Positions 46,957 to 57,665 are shown, counted from the first letter of the stretch. The stretch is 64,000 bases of DNA from Brucella sp. 21LCYQ03 (GCF_023554105.1 NZ_JAMJWE010000002.1:248001-312000), one strand, 5' to 3'. Program-made: numbers and translations. Notes: generated by a model not told the origin, from the letters alone.

Positions 46957-47580
46957 ATGAATTCAACACGTACTAATAAATTTATTATGGCTTTTCTGGC
47001 GGCGGTTTTCGTTGTCATGACCACGAGCATTCTGTCGGATACGCTGTTTTATTCGCCAGCGCCTGAAAAGCCAGGCTTTATAATTGAAGCCGCAGAGGCT
47101 TCAACAGGCGGTGAAGCAGCCCCAGCCAAGGAAGAAGTGTCGATTGCAGTTCTCATGCAATCCGCTGATCCTGCGCGCGGCGAGACAGTTTTCAAGCGTT
47201 GTGCAGCGTGTCACACGTCTGAAAAAGGCGGAGCAAACAAGGTCGGCCCACATCTCTGGGACGTGCTGGATCGCCCAGCCGCATCGGTTGATGGCTTTGG
47301 CTATTCCGCTGCCATGAAGGCTTTTGGCTCTGAGGGAAACAAATGGGATTATGAACATCTCAACAAGTTCCTCACCTCGCCAAAAGGCTATATCAAAGGC
47401 ACGGCAATGGGCTTTGCTGGCGATAAAAAGGACAATGAGCGCGCTGATCTGATTGCTTTCCTTCGCTCTCTATCCGATAATCCTGCACCGCTGCCAACCG
47501 CTGACGCGGCCCCTGCAGAAGCAGCACCAGCTGATGGTGGTGTAGCGCCTGCTCCAGCGGAGACCACGCCCGCCAATTAG
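46957..47580 (+). CDS. Membrane-anchored class I cytochrome c (CycM type)
   Basis: 207 residues. An uncleaved N-terminal helix ([22 protein letters not shown]) leads to a linker and a cytochrome c domain with CAACH (C82, C85, H86), [14 protein letters not shown] and the axial Met segment [10 protein letters not shown]. An Ala/Pro-rich tail of 40 residues follows. CycM-type cytochromes pass electrons from the bc1 complex to cytochrome c oxidases. Divergent from kdsB; the 240-base upstream gap has an 8-base C run at 46840 and nothing coding. It ends in a strong terminator. Confidence 0.92.
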   Translation: MNSTRTNKFIMAFLAAVFVVMTTSILSDTLFYSPAPEKPGFIIEAAEASTGGEAAPAKEEVSIAVLMQSADPARGETVFKRCAACHTSEKGGANKVGPHLWDVLDRPAASVDGFGYSAAMKAFGSEGNKWDYEHLNKFLTSPKGYIKGTAMGFAGDKKDNERADLIAFLRSLSDNPAPLPTADAAPAEAAPADGGVAPAPAETTPAN

Positions 47581-47597
47581 GGTGAAGTGAAATATTG

Positions 47598-47627
47598 AAA
47601 AGGCCGGGATTTGACCCGGCTTTTTTG
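47598..47627 (+). terminator. Terminator of the cytochrome c gene
   Basis: AGGCCGGG-ATTTGA-CCCGGCTTTTTTG, with a T-run of six, 20 bases after the stop. Confidence 0.92.
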
Positions 47628-47722
47628 TTGCCTGCATATTTTTTCAACTTGTGCCTTTCTTCCTCCGCAAAAACCCATAAAACTTGGTCCCAATATATCC
47701 GAAGCAGAAACGGAGATGCTGG

Positions 47723-49591
47723 ATGAAGGGTTTTTGGGCGGGCGCTTTCGCAGTCACCATGTTGGCGGGCACGGTATCTTTTGGTTACGCAGCAGACGGC
47801 GAACCACAATGGCACACCGCTTCCAGCCTCATCGGCGAACCCAAATACCCGGCTGATTTCAAGCATTATGACCATGTAAATCCTGATGCGCCAAAAGGTG
47901 GCGCGCTCAATCAGGTCGCGGTTGGCACATTCAACAGCTTCAACCCTTATGTTGTTCAAGGTGTGCCCGCAGCTGGCCTCGCCCCATTCGGCGGCGGGAT
48001 GCTTTACGACACGCTGATGAGCGACTCGCTTGATCAGGGCTCAACACAATACCCACTGATCGCCGAAGCCTTGCAGTATCCTGATGATTATTCATGGGTG
48101 AAGTTCAGACTTAATCCCAATGCGAAATGGCATGACGGACAGCCGATCACTGTTGATGACGTCATATGGTCATTCGATGTGCTGAAAAAGCAGTCGCCGA
48201 TGTATAACAAATATTATGGCGACGTCGAAAAAGCCGAAAAGACGGGCGACCATGAAGTAAAGTTCACCTTCTCAGAAAAGGGCAATCGCGAGCTTCCGCA
48301 AATCTTAGGGCAGCTTGCGGTGCTTCCGAAGCACTGGTGGGAAGGCAAAGATGCGCAGGGAAAACAACGCGACATCAGCCGCCCGACACTCGAAATTCCG
48401 CTGGGATCAGGTGCTTATAAGATCAAGAGTGCCGTGCCGGGAAATTCAGTCGTATGGGAGCGCGTAGCCGACTATTGGGGCAAGGATTTGCCCGATAGTG
48501 TTGGCCGCAACAATTTTGATGAAGTGCGTTACGAGTATTACTTAAGCGAAGATGCAACGTGGGAAGCCTTCAAAAAGGGCGGCCAATACGATTATCGCAA
48601 CGAGAATCGGGCGCAACGCTGGGCCGAACAGTATAACTTCCCGGCAGTACAGCGCGGCGATGTGGTGAAAAAGTCGTTTCCATATAATGCTGTCGGGCGG
48701 ATGCAGGGCTATTTCCTTAACACCCGCAAAGACAAGTTCAAGGATCCGAAAGTGCGTGAAGCGCTCACATACGCTTTCGATTTTGAAACCATGAACCGTT
48801 TGCTGTTCTTCAACCAATATACCCGCATCAACAGCTATTTCTCTGGCAATGAATTGCAGCTCGATGGTCCGCCGACAGCTGAAGAAAAAGCCATTCTTGA
48901 AACGGTAAAGGATGCGCTGCCCGCAGCAGCTCTGACTGAAGAATTCAAAGCACCCGTTTATGACACGCCACAGGCCACACGTGATAATCTGCGTAAAGCG
49001 CTGCAACTCTTTGGTGAGGCGGGTTGGAAATTACAGAACAACAAGCTGGTTGATGCCAATGGCAAGCAGTTCACGATTGAGTTTTTAGATGACGGCCCAA
49101 CATTTGAACGCGTCCACAATCTCTATATCCAAAACCTGAAAAAGATCGGTATCGATGCGCGAATTCGTACCGTCGATGCCGCACAGTATCAGGCCCGTCT
49201 CAATGACTTCGACTATGATGTTATATCGTCTGTCACCGCGCAAACTGCCTCTCCGGGCAACGAGCAGCGCGATATGTGGGGCTCGAAAGCAGCCGACTTC
49301 AAAGGCAGCCGCAACTATGCGGGTATCAAGAATCCAGCCATCGACAAGCTGATTGACCGCATCATCTATGCGAAAGATCGAGACGAACTGGTGGCGGCAA
49401 GCCACGCGCTCGACCGGGCATTGCTCTGGAATTATTACGTCATTCCGCAATGGTATTCTGACCACATCAATGTGGCCTATTGGAACAAGTTCGGTATGCC
49501 CGATAAGCAACCCGATTATATGGGAATTGACCCGTTTTCGTGGTGGGTAGATCCTGCAAAGGAATCAAAGATCAAGACTGGCACCCAGTAG
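47723..49591 (+). CDS. yejA1: Peptide ABC transporter substrate-binding protein YejA1
   Basis: About 622 residues. ATG 47723 (MKGFWAGAF) has CGGAG 9 bases upstream; earlier in-frame codons do not. Sec signal peptide cleaved near FGYA-ADGEP. SBP_bac_5 domain with KHYDHVNPDAPKGGALNQ, NAKWHDGQPITVDDVIWSFD and YNAVGRMQGYFLNTRKDKFKDPKVREALTYAFDF-type segments. Yej receptors bind small peptides; in E. coli the system imports microcin C and in rhizobia muropeptides. It is the first of two tandem paralogues, 12 bases ahead of yejA2. Confidence 0.92.
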   Translation: MKGFWAGAFAVTMLAGTVSFGYAADGEPQWHTASSLIGEPKYPADFKHYDHVNPDAPKGGALNQVAVGTFNSFNPYVVQGVPAAGLAPFGGGMLYDTLMSDSLDQGSTQYPLIAEALQYPDDYSWVKFRLNPNAKWHDGQPITVDDVIWSFDVLKKQSPMYNKYYGDVEKAEKTGDHEVKFTFSEKGNRELPQILGQLAVLPKHWWEGKDAQGKQRDISRPTLEIPLGSGAYKIKSAVPGNSVVWERVADYWGKDLPDSVGRNNFDEVRYEYYLSEDATWEAFKKGGQYDYRNENRAQRWAEQYNFPAVQRGDVVKKSFPYNAVGRMQGYFLNTRKDKFKDPKVREALTYAFDFETMNRLLFFNQYTRINSYFSGNELQLDGPPTAEEKAILETVKDALPAAALTEEFKAPVYDTPQATRDNLRKALQLFGEAGWKLQNNKLVDANGKQFTIEFLDDGPTFERVHNLYIQNLKKIGIDARIRTVDAAQYQARLNDFDYDVISSVTAQTASPGNEQRDMWGSKAADFKGSRNYAGIKNPAIDKLIDRIIYAKDRDELVAASHALDRALLWNYYVIPQWYSDHINVAYWNKFGMPDKQPDYMGIDPFSWWVDPAKESKIKTGTQ

Positions 49592-49603
49592 AGTATCGAT
49601 AGA

Positions 49604-51451
49604 ATGACCACTCTTCGCATGGATCGCCGCCATTTTCTCGGGCTTACAGGCAGTGCAGCCATCGCTACATGCCTGCCGGAAATTGCTTTTGCAAATCTTG
49701 CCGTCGATCAGCCCTTGCATGGATTGTCGGCCTTCGGCGAACTGAAATACCCGCCAGAATTCGCGCATTTCGATTATGTGAACCCGGACGCACCCAAAGG
49801 CGGTACGTTCACGCTCGCGCCCAACACGTGGTTCTGGAACCAGAATACCGCCACTTTCAACACGCTGAATACGCTTACTTTCAAAGGTGATGCGCCGCCA
49901 CGCATGGAGCTGACCTTTGACGGCCTTATGGCATCGGCGCTCGATGAGCCGGATGCGGTTTATGGGCTGATTGCAGAAAGCGTCACGCTCTCCACAGATC
50001 GGCGGACCTGCCTCTTTAAGCTGCGCAAGGAAGCACGGTTTCACGATGGTTCGCCGATTGAAGCGAAAGACGTGGTATTCACGTACACGACGCTGAAAGA
50101 AAAAGGCCATCCGCTTATCCGGCAAACGCTTGCAGCGCTTGAAACAGTGCAAGAAACAGGCAAGCTGGAAGTGACGATGCACTTTGCTGCCGACCGTGGT
50201 GTCAGCGCTATTCTCGATGCGGTGACACTGCCAATATTGTCGAAAGACTGGTTTAAGGATCGCGATTTCGATGCGGCCAACATGGACGTCCTTCTCGGAT
50301 CGGGCGCTTATCGCGTCGGAAAAGTGGTTGCCGGTCAGTCAATTGAATATGATCGCGTTGACGATTATTGGGCCAAAGATTTGCCTGCACAGCGCGGCTC
50401 CAATAATTTTGATCATCTGAGGATCGAGTTTTATCGTGATCGTCAGCCGGAATTTGAAGCTTTCAAGAAAGGCAATATCGACTTCCGGCAGGAAAGCGTC
50501 GCTAAAAACTGGGCTACGGCCTACGACTTCCCGGCGATTGAGCAGAAGAAAATTATCAAACGGACCTTTCCGCGAGAAAAGCGCCCTTTGATGCAGGCAT
50601 GGGCGCTCAACCAGCGCCGCGAACGCTTTCGTGATCCGCGGGTACGCGAAGCAATCAATCTCTGTTTCGACTTTGAATGGACGAATGCGAACCTGTTCTA
50701 TTCAACCTATGAACGCTCGCAATCGAATTTCAATGGCTCTGATTTTCAGGCCGTGGGCTTACCGACACCAGACGAAATGAAAGTGCTGGAACGCTATCGC
50801 GGTAAAATTCCCGATGCAGCCTTTGGTGAAGTCTCTCTCATGCCCGTCTCGGACGGCTCGGGTCGTGACCGCAAGCAGTTTTCGCGCGCGATTGAGCTGA
50901 TGCATGCGGCGGGTTTTGAGCGCAAGAACGGCCAATTCCATAGCAAGAGCGGCGAAAAATTCTCGCTGGAGATACTCAGTAATTCGGAAAGCTTTTCGCG
51001 CATCTATAATCCATTTGTGCAGAAGATGCGGGCAATCGGCATTGATGCCAGTCTGCGACTGGTCGATCCAAGCCAATATCAGGCGCGAATACAGGATTTC
51101 GATTTTGATCTCGTGGGTATGGCGATGCAATTTGGTGCGACGCCAACAAAAGAATCGCTTGCGAGCATGTTCGGTTCGGAATCGGCCAAAACGCCAGGCA
51201 GCTATAATCTTCCGGGTACTTCTGACCCGATAATCGACGCATTGATCGACGATGTCGGCAAAGTTTCCACTCGCGACGAGCTCATTGCAACAATCCGGGT
51301 GCTAGATCGCTACTTGCGTATCCGGCTGGAGTGGATTCCAAATTGGACAGCAGCGAATCACCTGGTTGCCTATTGGGATCGGTTTGGCTTTAAGGAGCCA
51401 AAGCCCGATTATGGGTTTCCGGTTGAGACGCTTTGGTGGACTAAACCGTAA
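49604..51451 (+). CDS. yejA2: Peptide ABC transporter substrate-binding protein YejA2
   Basis: 615 residues and clearly paralogous to the gene before it (shared FDYVNPDAPKGGTF, RFHDGSPIEAKDVVFTYT, RFRDPRVREAINLCFDFEW). The signal is different: MDRRHFLGLTGSAAIATCLP has a twin-arginine pair and looks like a Tat signal, whereas YejA1 has a Sec signal. The two receptors may see different peptides for one permease. It lies 74 bases upstream of yejB. Confidence 0.92.
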   Translation: MTTLRMDRRHFLGLTGSAAIATCLPEIAFANLAVDQPLHGLSAFGELKYPPEFAHFDYVNPDAPKGGTFTLAPNTWFWNQNTATFNTLNTLTFKGDAPPRMELTFDGLMASALDEPDAVYGLIAESVTLSTDRRTCLFKLRKEARFHDGSPIEAKDVVFTYTTLKEKGHPLIRQTLAALETVQETGKLEVTMHFAADRGVSAILDAVTLPILSKDWFKDRDFDAANMDVLLGSGAYRVGKVVAGQSIEYDRVDDYWAKDLPAQRGSNNFDHLRIEFYRDRQPEFEAFKKGNIDFRQESVAKNWATAYDFPAIEQKKIIKRTFPREKRPLMQAWALNQRRERFRDPRVREAINLCFDFEWTNANLFYSTYERSQSNFNGSDFQAVGLPTPDEMKVLERYRGKIPDAAFGEVSLMPVSDGSGRDRKQFSRAIELMHAAGFERKNGQFHSKSGEKFSLEILSNSESFSRIYNPFVQKMRAIGIDASLRLVDPSQYQARIQDFDFDLVGMAMQFGATPTKESLASMFGSESAKTPGSYNLPGTSDPIIDALIDDVGKVSTRDELIATIRVLDRYLRIRLEWIPNWTAANHLVAYWDRFGFKEPKPDYGFPVETLWWTKP

Positions 51452-51524
51452 TTTTAAAAAGCATAAAGGCGAAACTATTGGCAAGCCGTGAGAGCAATCT
51501 GAACATGTGGAGCTGTGAGAGCTG

Positions 51525-52622
51525 ATGGGCGCATATATTTTACGCCGCCTGCTTTTAATGATCCCGACGATCCTCGGCATTATGGCCATATCTTTTGCTG
51601 TCGTTCAATTTGCGCCCGGTGGACCTGTCGAGCGCGTTATTGCGCAGCTCTCCGGCCAAGGCGGCGACGCTCTTGACCGTATTTCTGGCGGTGGCGCTGA
51701 TGCTGGACAAGCCGGGATCGATAGCGGCTCGGTCAATTCCAAATATCGCGGTGCGCAGGGTCTTGATCCGCAATTCATTGCCGACCTTGAAAAGCAATTC
51801 GGCTTCGATAAGCCGCCGCTTGAGCGCTTTGGTCATATGCTCTGGAGCTACATGAGCTTCGATTTCGGCCGCAGCTACTTCCGTGACATCAGCGTCATCG
51901 ATCTCATCAAAGAAAAGCTGCCGGTTTCGATCTCGCTCGGCCTCTGGCTCACGTTCCTGTCCTATCTGATCTCGATCCCACTCGGTATTCGCAAGGCGAT
52001 CAAGGAAGGCACGCGCTTTGATACATGGACCAGCGCGATCATCATCGTCGGCTATGCAATTCCAAGCTTCCTGTTTGCGATCCTGCTGATTGTGCTTTTT
52101 GCAGGCGGTTCGTTCTTCGACTGGTTCCCACTGCGCGGCCTCGTCTCACCTGATTTTGCGCAAATGTCGGTCTGGGGCAAGATCGGTGATTATCTCTGGC
52201 ACATGGTGCTACCAGTGACAGCGCTCGTGCTTTCGGCCTTTGCCACAACAACCCTTCTGACGAAGAATTCGTTTCTTGAAGAAATCCGCAAGCAATATGT
52301 AACGACGGCACGCGCGAAGGGCCTGACGGAACATCAGGTGCTTTACCGCCATGTGTTTCGCAATGCCATGCTGATCGTGATTGCTGGTTTTCCGGGCGCA
52401 TTTATCTCAGCCTTCTTCACCAGCTCACTGCTGATTGAAACGATCTTCTCGCTCGATGGACTGGGCCTGCTCGGCTATCAGTCGATTATCAATCGCGACT
52501 ATCCGGTGGTGTTTGCCAGCCTGTTTATTTTCTCGCTAATCGGCCTCCTGGTCGGGCTGTTGTCTGATTTGATGTACACATGGGTTGATCCGCGCATCGA
52601 CTTTGATCGGAGGGACGTGTGA
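51525..52622 (+). CDS. yejB: Peptide ABC transporter permease YejB
   Basis: 365 residues with the standard N-terminal helix ([23 protein letters not shown]) and a binding-protein-dependent transport domain of five further helices. The EAA loop is seen as [24 protein letters not shown]. It forms the channel with YejE. The start of yejE overlaps its stop (TGATG). Confidence 0.95.
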   Translation: MGAYILRRLLLMIPTILGIMAISFAVVQFAPGGPVERVIAQLSGQGGDALDRISGGGADAGQAGIDSGSVNSKYRGAQGLDPQFIADLEKQFGFDKPPLERFGHMLWSYMSFDFGRSYFRDISVIDLIKEKLPVSISLGLWLTFLSYLISIPLGIRKAIKEGTRFDTWTSAIIIVGYAIPSFLFAILLIVLFAGGSFFDWFPLRGLVSPDFAQMSVWGKIGDYLWHMVLPVTALVLSAFATTTLLTKNSFLEEIRKQYVTTARAKGLTEHQVLYRHVFRNAMLIVIAGFPGAFISAFFTSSLLIETIFSLDGLGLLGYQSIINRDYPVVFASLFIFSLIGLLVGLLSDLMYTWVDPRIDFDRRDV

Positions 52623-53761
52623 TGACAGACGCCACTCTCTCAACTGCTCCAAAGCCCGTAAAGCGCCCGTTTTTATCTCCTCTCAACCGTCGCCGCTGGC
52701 AGAATTTCAAAGCCAATAAGCGCGGTTACTGGTCGCTATGGATTTTCCTGTTCCTGCTCGTCGCAGCCCTTTGCTCCGAGTTTATCGCCAACGACAAGCC
52801 CATCCTCGTTTCCTATAAGGGCGAACTGCTGACGCCGGTTTTTGTCGATTACCCGGAAGAGAAATTTGGTGGCTTTTACGCGGTCACAGACTATCGCGAT
52901 CCGGTGATACAGGACGAGATCAACAATAATGGCTGGGCGATCTGGCCGCCGGTTCGCTATTCCTACAACACTGTCAATAATGACATTCCGGAAGCTGCAC
53001 CGTCCAAGCCGTTCTGGCTTTATACAGCAGAACAGCGCTGCCAGCGTTATCCGCTGGGTGTGAATGATCCGAACTGTATCGTTGGCAATTTCAACTGGCT
53101 CGGCACGGACGATCAGGCGCGCGATGTGTTTGCGCGTGCGCTTTATGGCTTCCGCATTTCGGTGCTGTTCGGCCTTATCCTAACATTCTTCTCCGCCGTC
53201 ATTGGCGTGACAGCTGGTGCTGTGCAGGGCTATTTCGGCGGCTGGGTCGATCTGATCTTCCAGCGCGTGATCGAAATCTGGTCTTCGATTCCGGTTCTCT
53301 ATCTGTTGCTGATTATAGCTGCGATATTACCGCCCGGGTTTTGGGTCTTGCTCGGCATTATGCTGCTGTTCTCATGGGTCGCTTTTGTGGGCGTGGTCCG
53401 TGCAGAATTCCTGCGCGCCAGAAACTTTGAATATGTGAATGCGGCTCGTGCGCTCGGCGTAAAAAACGGCACCATCATGTGGCGGCATCTGCTACCCAAT
53501 GCGATGGTGGCGACGCTGACCTTCCTGCCGTTCATTCTCAATGGTTCGATCACAACGCTGACCGCGCTCGATTTCTTAGGCTTTGGTCTGCCGCCGGGTT
53601 CGGCTTCGCTCGGCGAATTGCTCGCACAGGGCAAGAACAACCTTCAGGCACCTTGGCTCGGTATTACCGGTTTTGTGGTGATCTCGGTGATGCTGTCACT
53701 GCTGATTTTCATCGGTGAAGCAACGCGTGATGCATTCGATCCACGAAAGGCATTTCAATGA
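52622..53761 (+). CDS. yejE: Peptide ABC transporter permease YejE
   Basis: 379 residues. ATG 52622 has GGAGG 8 bases upstream; GTG 52619 is an in-frame alternative. N-terminal cytoplasmic segment, one helix, a long periplasmic region (about 60-160), then the permease domain with EAA loop FEYVNAARALGVKNGTIMWRHLLPNA. Its stop overlaps yejF by 4 bases. Confidence 0.95.
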   Translation: MTDATLSTAPKPVKRPFLSPLNRRRWQNFKANKRGYWSLWIFLFLLVAALCSEFIANDKPILVSYKGELLTPVFVDYPEEKFGGFYAVTDYRDPVIQDEINNNGWAIWPPVRYSYNTVNNDIPEAAPSKPFWLYTAEQRCQRYPLGVNDPNCIVGNFNWLGTDDQARDVFARALYGFRISVLFGLILTFFSAVIGVTAGAVQGYFGGWVDLIFQRVIEIWSSIPVLYLLLIIAAILPPGFWVLLGIMLLFSWVAFVGVVRAEFLRARNFEYVNAARALGVKNGTIMWRHLLPNAMVATLTFLPFILNGSITTLTALDFLGFGLPPGSASLGELLAQGKNNLQAPWLGITGFVVISVMLSLLIFIGEATRDAFDPRKAFQ

Positions 53762-55395
53762 GTGGGTCGATGAATAAGCCTTTGCTTTCTGTCCGCGATC
53801 TTTCCGTCGCTTTCCGCCAGAATGGTGAAGAACGGATTTCCGTGGACCGCGTTTCCTTCGACATTGCCGAAGGAGAAACCATAGCACTTGTGGGCGAATC
53901 GGGTTCTGGCAAGTCAGTTTCAGCACTCTCTATCCTCAAGCTTCTGCCCTATCCGGCTGCAAGCCATCCTTCCGGCGAAGTTCTTTTCGACGGTAAGGAT
54001 CTGATGAAAGCATCCGAGCCAGAGTTGCGGCGCGTTCGCGGCAATGATGTGACGATGATCTTTCAGGAGCCGATGACATCGCTCAATCCATTGCATACGG
54101 TGGAACAGCAAATCGCTGAAATCCTGAAAATGCATCAGGGCATGGGAGATCAGGCGGCGCGCAAGCGCACGCTCGAACTTCTGCATGAGGTTGGTATCCG
54201 CGAACCGGAAAAGCGCCTCGCATCTTTCCCGCACCAGCTTTCAGGTGGGCAGCGTCAGCGTGTGATGATCGCCATGGCACTTGCCAACAAGCCAAAACTG
54301 CTGATCGCTGACGAGCCGACAACAGCGCTTGATGTGACTGTCCAGGCACAGATTTTGGAGCTTCTTGCGGAACTCAAAGCCTCGCAGGGCATGTCGATGC
54401 TCTTCATCACCCATGATCTTGGCATTGTGCGCAAGATTGCCGACCGCGTCTGCGTGATGAGCAAAGGCAAGATTGTCGAGACGGGACCGACGAAAGAAAT
54501 TTTCGAAAATCCGCAACACGACTATACAAAGCATCTGCTCGCGGCGGAGCCGAAAGGCGAGCCGCCTGTTGCCGATCTCAGCGCCAAAACGGTGATGGAA
54601 GGCAAAGACGTTCGCGTCTGGTTTCCAATCAAGAAAGGCTTTCTGCGCAAGACAGTCGATCATGTGAAAGCCGTCGACGGCATTGATGTGCAACTGCGTG
54701 CTGGCCAGACGCTTGGCGTGGTGGGTGAATCAGGTTCCGGCAAAACCACACTTGGTCTTGCACTTTCGCGGATGATCTCGTCAAAAGGTGAAATTCGTTT
54801 TGACGGTCGCGATATTGCGCAATTCAGCTTCAAGGATATGCGTCCGCTGCGTCGTGAAATGCAGATCGTTTTTCAGGATCCATTCGGATCACTCAGCCCA
54901 CGCATGACCATCGCGGATATTATTGCGGAAGGGCTTCTGGTGCATGAACCAAAACTGTCCGCCGATGATCGCGACGAGCGGGTTGTTTCTGCACTCAAGG
55001 AAGTAAACCTCGATCCTGAAACCCGCTTCCGCTATCCGCACGAGTTTTCCGGTGGGCAGCGCCAGCGCATCGCAATTGCACGCGCCATGGTGCTTAACCC
55101 GAAATTCGTGATGCTGGATGAGCCAACCTCGGCGCTTGATATGAGCGTTCAGGCGCAGGTTGTCGATCTGCTGCGTGCATTGCAGAAGAAGCATGATCTG
55201 GCTTATCTTTTCATAAGCCACGACTTGAAAGTAGTGCGGGCACTGGCCAATGATGTGCTTGTTATGCGCAATGGCAAGGCAGTCGAATATGGAACGTCAA
55301 AGGAAGTCTTTGCCAATCCAAAGACCGACTACACCAAAGCGTTGATGGCAGCGGCTTTCCACATGGAGGCCACACCGGGAGGAGTTAAGCAATGA
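53758..55395 (+). CDS. yejF: Peptide ABC transporter, double ATPase YejF
   Basis: 545 residues with two complete ABC ATPase domains in one chain. Walker A sites are GESGSGKS and GESGSGKT; signature motifs are [11 protein letters not shown] and [11 protein letters not shown]; Walker B sites are LLIADEPTT and VMLDEPTS. The two halves resemble DppD and DppF. Oligopeptide C-terminal motifs follow each half. Coupled by overlap to yejE and to the dehydrogenase gene after it. Confidence 0.96.
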   Translation: MSGSMNKPLLSVRDLSVAFRQNGEERISVDRVSFDIAEGETIALVGESGSGKSVSALSILKLLPYPAASHPSGEVLFDGKDLMKASEPELRRVRGNDVTMIFQEPMTSLNPLHTVEQQIAEILKMHQGMGDQAARKRTLELLHEVGIREPEKRLASFPHQLSGGQRQRVMIAMALANKPKLLIADEPTTALDVTVQAQILELLAELKASQGMSMLFITHDLGIVRKIADRVCVMSKGKIVETGPTKEIFENPQHDYTKHLLAAEPKGEPPVADLSAKTVMEGKDVRVWFPIKKGFLRKTVDHVKAVDGIDVQLRAGQTLGVVGESGSGKTTLGLALSRMISSKGEIRFDGRDIAQFSFKDMRPLRREMQIVFQDPFGSLSPRMTIADIIAEGLLVHEPKLSADDRDERVVSALKEVNLDPETRFRYPHEFSGGQRQRIAIARAMVLNPKFVMLDEPTSALDMSVQAQVVDLLRALQKKHDLAYLFISHDLKVVRALANDVLVMRNGKAVEYGTSKEVFANPKTDYTKALMAAAFHMEATPGGVKQ

Positions 55396-56351
55396 CAAGC
55401 AATAATGATGGCAACATTCTTCTCGCAATAACCAATTGGGACCCGGCAACCTGGACCGATAGCTTCAAGGCGCATGCCCCTGAGCGCAATGTCGTGACAG
55501 AACGTGCGGAGAATGATCCCAGTATCGAATATGCGCTTGTGTGGAAACAGAAGCCCGGCTCACTGGCCAATCTGCCAAACCTGAAAGTGATCTTCTCGCT
55601 GGGCGCTGGCGTTGATCATGTCTTTCACGATCCGCATATCCCGGATGTGCCGTTGGTGCGTGTCATTTCCGATGACCTCACCATGCGCATGACGGAATAT
55701 GTGGTCTGGCAGGTGCTTGATCATCATCGTCTCGGTGCAAGCTATCGCAAGCAGCAGAAAAACCACATCTGGCACGAAGATCCACGCCAGCCGGCAGCAC
55801 ATGAAGTCACTGTTGGTATCATGGGGCTTGGTGTGCTTGGCCGCGATGCAGCCGAAAAGCTCAAAGTGCTGGGTTTCAATGTTACCGGCTGGAGCCGTCG
55901 TCCGCAGGAAATCGACGGTGTGCAGACTTTCAGCGGCAAAGACGGTTTTGGGCGTTTTCTCAAGACCGCCGATATTTTCGTCTGCCTGTTGCCTTTGACG
56001 CCAGACACCAAGGGCATCCTGTCCATGACCATGTTCGCACAATTGAAGAGCGATGGGCCTCTCGGTGCGCCTGTGCTGATCAATGCGGGTCGTGGAGGCT
56101 TGCAGAACGAAGCCGACATTCTGGCGGCACTTGATCGTGGATTGCTATCTGCAGTGACGCTTGATGTGTTTAATCAAGAACCTTTGCCTTCTGAAAGCCC
56201 GCTCTGGACGCATCCCAAAGTGACGATCACCCCGCATGCAGCCGCGAGCTCGTCTGCGAATGCGATTGTTCCGCAGATTATTCGTCAGATTGAAGCCTTT
56301 GAACGCGACGGAACGCTCGAAAACGTGGTCGATCGCGCTACGCAATATTAA
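55392..56351 (+). CDS. D-2-hydroxyacid dehydrogenase, GhrA-like (glyoxylate/hydroxypyruvate reductase)
   Basis: 319 residues of the D-isomer hydroxyacid dehydrogenase family. Rossmann GLGVLGRDAAEKLKVLG, substrate Arg in NAGRGGLQNEADI, Glu in FNQEPLP and His in TITPHAAA form the catalytic set. The overall sequence is closest to E. coli GhrA, which reduces glyoxylate and hydroxypyruvate. It overlaps yejF by 4 bases, so it belongs to the yej transcript, although no functional link is known. Confidence 0.9.
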   Translation: MTSNNDGNILLAITNWDPATWTDSFKAHAPERNVVTERAENDPSIEYALVWKQKPGSLANLPNLKVIFSLGAGVDHVFHDPHIPDVPLVRVISDDLTMRMTEYVVWQVLDHHRLGASYRKQQKNHIWHEDPRQPAAHEVTVGIMGLGVLGRDAAEKLKVLGFNVTGWSRRPQEIDGVQTFSGKDGFGRFLKTADIFVCLLPLTPDTKGILSMTMFAQLKSDGPLGAPVLINAGRGGLQNEADILAALDRGLLSAVTLDVFNQEPLPSESPLWTHPKVTITPHAAASSSANAIVPQIIRQIEAFERDGTLENVVDRATQY

Positions 56352-56363
56352 CAGGTTACCCGG

Positions 56364-56852
56364 CTAATCACCGTGCGCAATTATTTTGCGCATGGTGATC
56401 GACGTTGTGCGGTCAAAACCCGGATGGGCCGTCTCGGCAATTTTGCGAAAGCCAAGCTTTTCAAAAACAGCATGATTACGCGTGAGTTCTATCCGCGTTT
56501 GTAGCTCTAATTCTGGCTTGCTATGCGCAACAGCCTGCTGCTCTGCTTCTTCCATCAGCTTGCGACCAACGCCTTTTCCTTCAAAGGCTGTAGCGACCGC
56601 AAGCTTGCCAAGATAGAAGTGATCGTCTTTTTCCTTGATAAACACGCAACCAGCGAGTTTGTCACCGAGAAAGGCTGCAAAGCCCAGCTCGTCCTGTGCT
56701 TTGGTCTGCAAGTTTTCAATCGTCAACAAATGTGCGGATGACGGCGGGTCAATCACCCCATCCATATAGGCAAAGCTATCTCGAATAAGCTTGAGAAGCT
56801 CGCTCCAGTGCTGAAAATCTGCACCAGTGGGAGCGATACGAACAGAATTCAT
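56364..56852 (-). CDS. GNAT-family N-acetyltransferase
   Basis: 162 residues with the acetyl-CoA motif LAVATAFEGKGVGRKLMEEAE and a closing strand VFEKLGFRKIAETAHPGFDRTTSI. The substrate is unknown. Its start overlaps the end of the MoeB-like gene upstream by 4 bases. Convergent with the dehydrogenase gene. Confidence 0.9.
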   Translation of the reverse strand: MNSVRIAPTGADFQHWSELLKLIRDSFAYMDGVIDPPSSAHLLTIENLQTKAQDELGFAAFLGDKLAGCVFIKEKDDHFYLGKLAVATAFEGKGVGRKLMEEAEQQAVAHSKPELELQTRIELTRNHAVFEKLGFRKIAETAHPGFDRTTSITMRKIIAHGD

Positions 56853-57619
56853 TTGGGTTTACGCGCCTTGTAACGAATGGTTTCAAAACGCACGTTCAAT
56901 GCATTGTAGAGCAATAAGCGGCCCACAAGCGGCTCGCCAATGCCCGTGATAAGCTTGATCACTTCCATTGCCTGCAAGCTGCCAATTACACCCGGCAAAA
57001 CGCCCAGAACACCTGCTTCAGCACAGGTGGGAACAGAACCGGCTGGTGGCATGTCAGGAAACAGATCACGATAGGACGGGTTTTGTGTGCCATCAGCACC
57101 TTTTGCATAGGGCATAAGCACCGTCACTGTGCCATCAAAGCGCCCCATAGCGCCTGAAACCAGCGGACGCCCGGCAAGCGCACTTGCGTCGGCCAAAGTG
57201 TAGCGGGTAGCGAAATTGTCCGAACCATCAACCACCACATCATACAGGCTGATTAAAGCGTGCGCATTTTCGCCATTCAGCCGCAAGGAATGCGTTTCGA
57301 CATTCACGTGCGGATTGATGCGGGCGATAGACGCTTTGGCGCTCTCAACCTTGCTCTGCCCTACGCTGTCTGTGTCGTGGATCACCTGTCTTTGCAGGTT
57401 AGAGAGCGAAACTGTATCGTCATCGACAAGGCCAAGTGTGCCGATGCCTGCGGCAGCCAGATATTGCAGCACCGGCGCGCCAAGCCCACCTGCACCGACA
57501 ATCAGCACACGCGCAGCTTTGAGCTTCTGCTGCCCCGGTCCGCCGATTTCCGGCAACACAAAATGGCGCGCATAGCGTTCTAATTCTTCAGATGAAAAAG
57601 GCTTTGATGATGCATTCAT
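56849..57619 (-). CDS. moeB: MoeB/ThiF-family adenylyltransferase
   Basis: 256 residues. Rossmann GAGGLGAPVLQYLAAAGIG, VDDDTVSLSNLQRQ and DGSDNFATRY are the E1-like signature, and the Cys loop is PTCAEAGVLGVLPGVIGSLQAMEVIK. It would adenylate the C-terminus of MoaD or ThiS. The CxxC zinc pair of E. coli MoeB is replaced (PSYRDLFPD), and the second CxxC is also missing, so this version lacks structural zinc. Choice between MoeB and ThiF cannot be made without the partner gene. It overlaps the GNAT gene. Confidence 0.85.
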   Translation of the reverse strand: MNASSKPFSSEELERYARHFVLPEIGGPGQQKLKAARVLIVGAGGLGAPVLQYLAAAGIGTLGLVDDDTVSLSNLQRQVIHDTDSVGQSKVESAKASIARINPHVNVETHSLRLNGENAHALISLYDVVVDGSDNFATRYTLADASALAGRPLVSGAMGRFDGTVTVLMPYAKGADGTQNPSYRDLFPDMPPAGSVPTCAEAGVLGVLPGVIGSLQAMEVIKLITGIGEPLVGRLLLYNALNVRFETIRYKARKPK

Positions 57620-57665
57620 GATGCTTGAACATAAGCCTGCTCACATGCGCTGTCAGCGACTATTT

